The notes below the pieces were generated by a model. It did not search any database. It saw only the letters and a program-made list of their open reading frames with translations, and had not been told where the DNA came from. The translations under genes and the position numbers were made by a program. DNA of 6,513 nucleotides from an uncultured Peptococcaceae bacterium (GTDB lineage: Bacteria > Bacillota > Dehalobacteriia > UBA4068), in contig CAMZIS010000076.1 in NCBI GenBank assembly GCA_947307285.1, positions 1 to 6,513 of the forward strand, read 5' to 3'. Within the stretch, counting starts at the first letter, position 1, and each line of letters begins with the position of its first letter. Below are positions 4,587 to 6,513 of this stretch, piece by piece.

Positions 4587-6513
4587 ATGAAATATTACGA
4601 TATGGATAAAGAGGCGGTCCTTTCGGCCATGGCCTCCTCCCATCAGGGGCTGACCTCTGAGGAGGCGGCGAAGAGGTTGGCCGAGCAGGGCAAGAACCGG
4701 CTGGCCGAGGCGCCCAAGGATTCGCTGGTCAAACGCTTTTTCGCCCAGATGGCGGACCCCATGATCATCATCCTGCTGGCGGCGGCGGCCATCTCCGGCG
4801 TCACCTCCTTTTTCTCCAACGAGAGCTTCGCCGATTCCATCATCATCCTCTTCGTGGTCATCGTCAACGCCGTCCTGGGCGTGTACCAGGAAAACAAGGC
4901 GGAAAAGGCCATCGAGGCCCTGCAGCAGATGTCGGCCGCGGAAAGCCGGGTCATGCGGGACGGCCGCGTGCAGCGGGTGCACAGCGAAGACCTGGTCAAA
5001 GGCGACGTGGTGCTGCTGGAAGCCGGCGACGCGGTGCCGGCGGACGGCCGCCTGCTGGAAAGCGCCAGCCTGAAGATAGAAGAGGCGGCTTTGACCGGCG
5101 AGAGCGTGCCCGTGACCAAGTTCATCGAGCTCATCGGCGAGGAAGGGCCGGAAGTGCCTCTGGGCGACCGCCGCAACATGGTCTACATGGGCTCCTCCGT
5201 GGCCTACGGCCGGGGCAGCTTCGTGGTGACCGGCACCGGCATGGAGACCGAGATGGGCAAGATCGCCCACGCCCTGACCCAGACTAAAGAAGGCCAGACC
5301 CCGCTGCAGCTGAAGCTGGCCCAGCTCTCCCGCATCCTGACCAAGCTGGTGCTGGCCATCTGCGTGGTCATCTTCGCCGTGGGCCTCATCCGCACCGGCA
5401 GCCTCAACGGCGAAGTGGTGCTGAACACCTTCATGGTGGCCGTATCCCTGGCCGTGGCCGCCATCCCCGAAGGCCTGGTGGCTGTGGTCACCATCGTGCT
5501 GTCCATCGGCGTGACCAACATGAGCCGCCGCCGGGCCATCATCCGCCGCCTCACCGCCGTGGAGACTTTGGGCTGCGCCCAGATCATCTGCTCCGACAAG
5601 ACGGGCACCCTGACCCAGAACCGCATGACCGTGGTGCAGAGCTGGGGCGGCAACGACGAGCTGCTGGCCACGGCCATGGCCCTGTGCTCCGACGCGGAGT
5701 ACGACGAGGTGGAGGCCAAAGCCGTGGGCGAGCCCACCGAGGCCGCCCTGGTCAACTGGGCCGCCAGCATGGGCCAGCTGAAAGACGGCCTGAAGGCCGC
5801 CCAGCCCCGGGTGGGGGAGGCCCCCTTCGACAGCCTGCGCAAGATGATGAGCACCGTCCATCTGCATGAGGGCGGCTGCATCCAATACACCAAGGGCGCT
5901 CCCGACGAGGTGCTGCGCAAATGCACCCACGTGCTGCGGGACGGGGCGGTGCTGCCCCTGGACAACGCCGGCCGCCGGGAGATCCTGGCCGCCAATAAAG
6001 AGATGGCGGACAAGGCCCTGAGGGTGCTCATGGCCGCCTTCCGCCACCTGCCCGAGGGCCGGCCCGAGGACTGCTCGCCGGAGGCCCTGGAGCACGACCT
6101 GTGCTTCATCGGCCTCACCGGCATGATCGACCCGGTGCGGCCCGAGGTCAAGGCCGCCATCGACGAATGCAACGCCGCCGGCATCCGGCCCATCATGATC
6201 ACCGGCGACCACGTGGACACCGCGGTGGCCATCGCCAAAGAGCTGGGCATCCTGGACGGCGGGGAACGGGCCATCACCGGCGCGGAGCTTTCCGCCATGA
6301 GCGACGAGGAATTCGCCCAGGCCTTCCGCCAGATCAGCGTCTACGCCCGGGTGCAGCCCGAGCATAAGACCCGCATCGTCAAGGCCTGGCAGGACGCGGG
6401 CTACGTCACCGCCATGACCGGCGACGGCGTCAACGACGCCCCCTCCATCAAGACGGCGGACATCGGCGTGGGCATGGGCATCACCGGCACCGACGTGACC
6501 AAGAACGTGGCCG
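4587..6513 (+). CDS. P2A-type (SERCA/PMR1-like) cation-transporting P-type ATPase, 3' end beyond the window
   Basis: The first 642 residues of a membrane ATPase that uses ATP to export Ca2+ and/or Mn2+; the frame is open to the window edge. The ATG at 4587 is preceded by GGAGG (4571-4575), 11 nt away, just after the riboswitch terminator. Order: cytosolic N-terminus with SHQGLTSEEAAKRL (18-31); M1 and M2 (about 57-76 and 81-100); actuator domain with TGES (170-173); M3 (about 250-268); M4 with the P2 ion-binding motif VAAIPEGL (290-297); phosphorylation motif DKTGTLTQN with D337; nucleotide-binding domain with KGAP (436-439); DPVRPE (515-520); TGD (539-541); hinge GDGVNDAP (612-619). All catalytic motifs are intact. 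M5-M10, with the remaining ion ligands, lie outside, so selectivity cannot be read here. A Mn2+ riboswitch upstream favours Mn2+ efflux, as for Lactococcus YoaB and the pneumococcal Mn2+-regulated ATPase; a Ca2+ role remains possible. Confidence 0.95.
   Translation, partial: MKYYDMDKEAVLSAMASSHQGLTSEEAAKRLAEQGKNRLAEAPKDSLVKRFFAQMADPMIIILLAAAAISGVTSFFSNESFADSIIILFVVIVNAVLGVYQENKAEKAIEALQQMSAAESRVMRDGRVQRVHSEDLVKGDVVLLEAGDAVPADGRLLESASLKIEEAALTGESVPVTKFIELIGEEGPEVPLGDRRNMVYMGSSVAYGRGSFVVTGTGMETEMGKIAHALTQTKEGQTPLQLKLAQLSRILTKLVLAICVVIFAVGLIRTGSLNGEVVLNTFMVAVSLAVAAIPEGLVAVVTIVLSIGVTNMSRRRAIIRRLTAVETLGCAQIICSDKTGTLTQNRMTVVQSWGGNDELLATAMALCSDAEYDEVEAKAVGEPTEAALVNWAASMGQLKDGLKAAQPRVGEAPFDSLRKMMSTVHLHEGGCIQYTKGAPDEVLRKCTHVLRDGAVLPLDNAGRREILAANKEMADKALRVLMAAFRHLPEGRPEDCSPEALEHDLCFIGLTGMIDPVRPEVKAAIDECNAAGIRPIMITGDHVDTAVAIAKELGILDGGERAITGAELSAMSDEEFAQAFRQISVYARVQPEHKTRIVKAWQDAGYVTAMTGDGVNDAPSIKTADIGVGMGITGTDVTKNVA

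Noticed and set aside
4518..6365. 615-codon open frame on the minus strand across the P-type ATPase
   Set aside because: It is a shadow of a gene with all catalytic motifs intact. The translation is H/G/A/Q-rich and low complexity, and it would run through the riboswitch terminator.

Overview
The window looks like chromosomal DNA from a GC-rich member of the Bacillota, most plausibly a gut-type Clostridia/Oscillospirales lineage. This is an inference from three things: strong AGGAGG-type Shine-Dalgarno sites, a lipoprotein-anchored peptide-binding protein with a Gly/Glu linker, and a yybP-ykoY-type leader in front of a P2A-type ATPase, all with strongly G/C-biased third codon positions. There is no sign of phage, an insertion sequence, CRISPR, tRNA or rRNA.

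Left half, minus strand (about 1-2962): transcription runs from an M24B Xaa-Pro-type aminopeptidase (2962 to 1883) to an OppA/DppA-family peptide-binding lipoprotein (1784 to 75), which ends in a 12-bp perfect hairpin (37-65). The gap between the two genes is 98 bp, so they may form an operon, or the second may have its own weak promoter. Together they suggest capture of peptides outside the cell and trimming of proline-containing peptides inside it.

Middle (2963-3338): a 376-bp divergent intergenic region. Its most striking content is three exact copies of a heptamer spaced exactly 11 bp apart, overlapping a candidate promoter for the peptidase. This is the geometry used by OmpR/PhoB-family response regulators. 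A GC hairpin abuts the peptidase ribosome-binding site, and two GC palindromes lie further upstream.

Right half, plus strand: an intact OppF/DppF-type ATPase (3339-4295) stands without its usual permease and OppD partners. A short out-of-place copy of its C-terminal coding sequence follows the stop codon (4341-4376). Next come a near-consensus promoter (TTGACA, 17 bp, TGaTAAAAT), a leader with the hallmarks of a yybP-ykoY Mn2+ riboswitch, and an intrinsic terminator. Last is the start of a P2A-type cation-transporting ATPase (4587 to beyond 6513). That set makes a self-contained Mn2+-sensing unit that probably controls export of Mn2+ and/or Ca2+. It is the best-supported regulatory system in the window, although the riboswitch class itself is already known.
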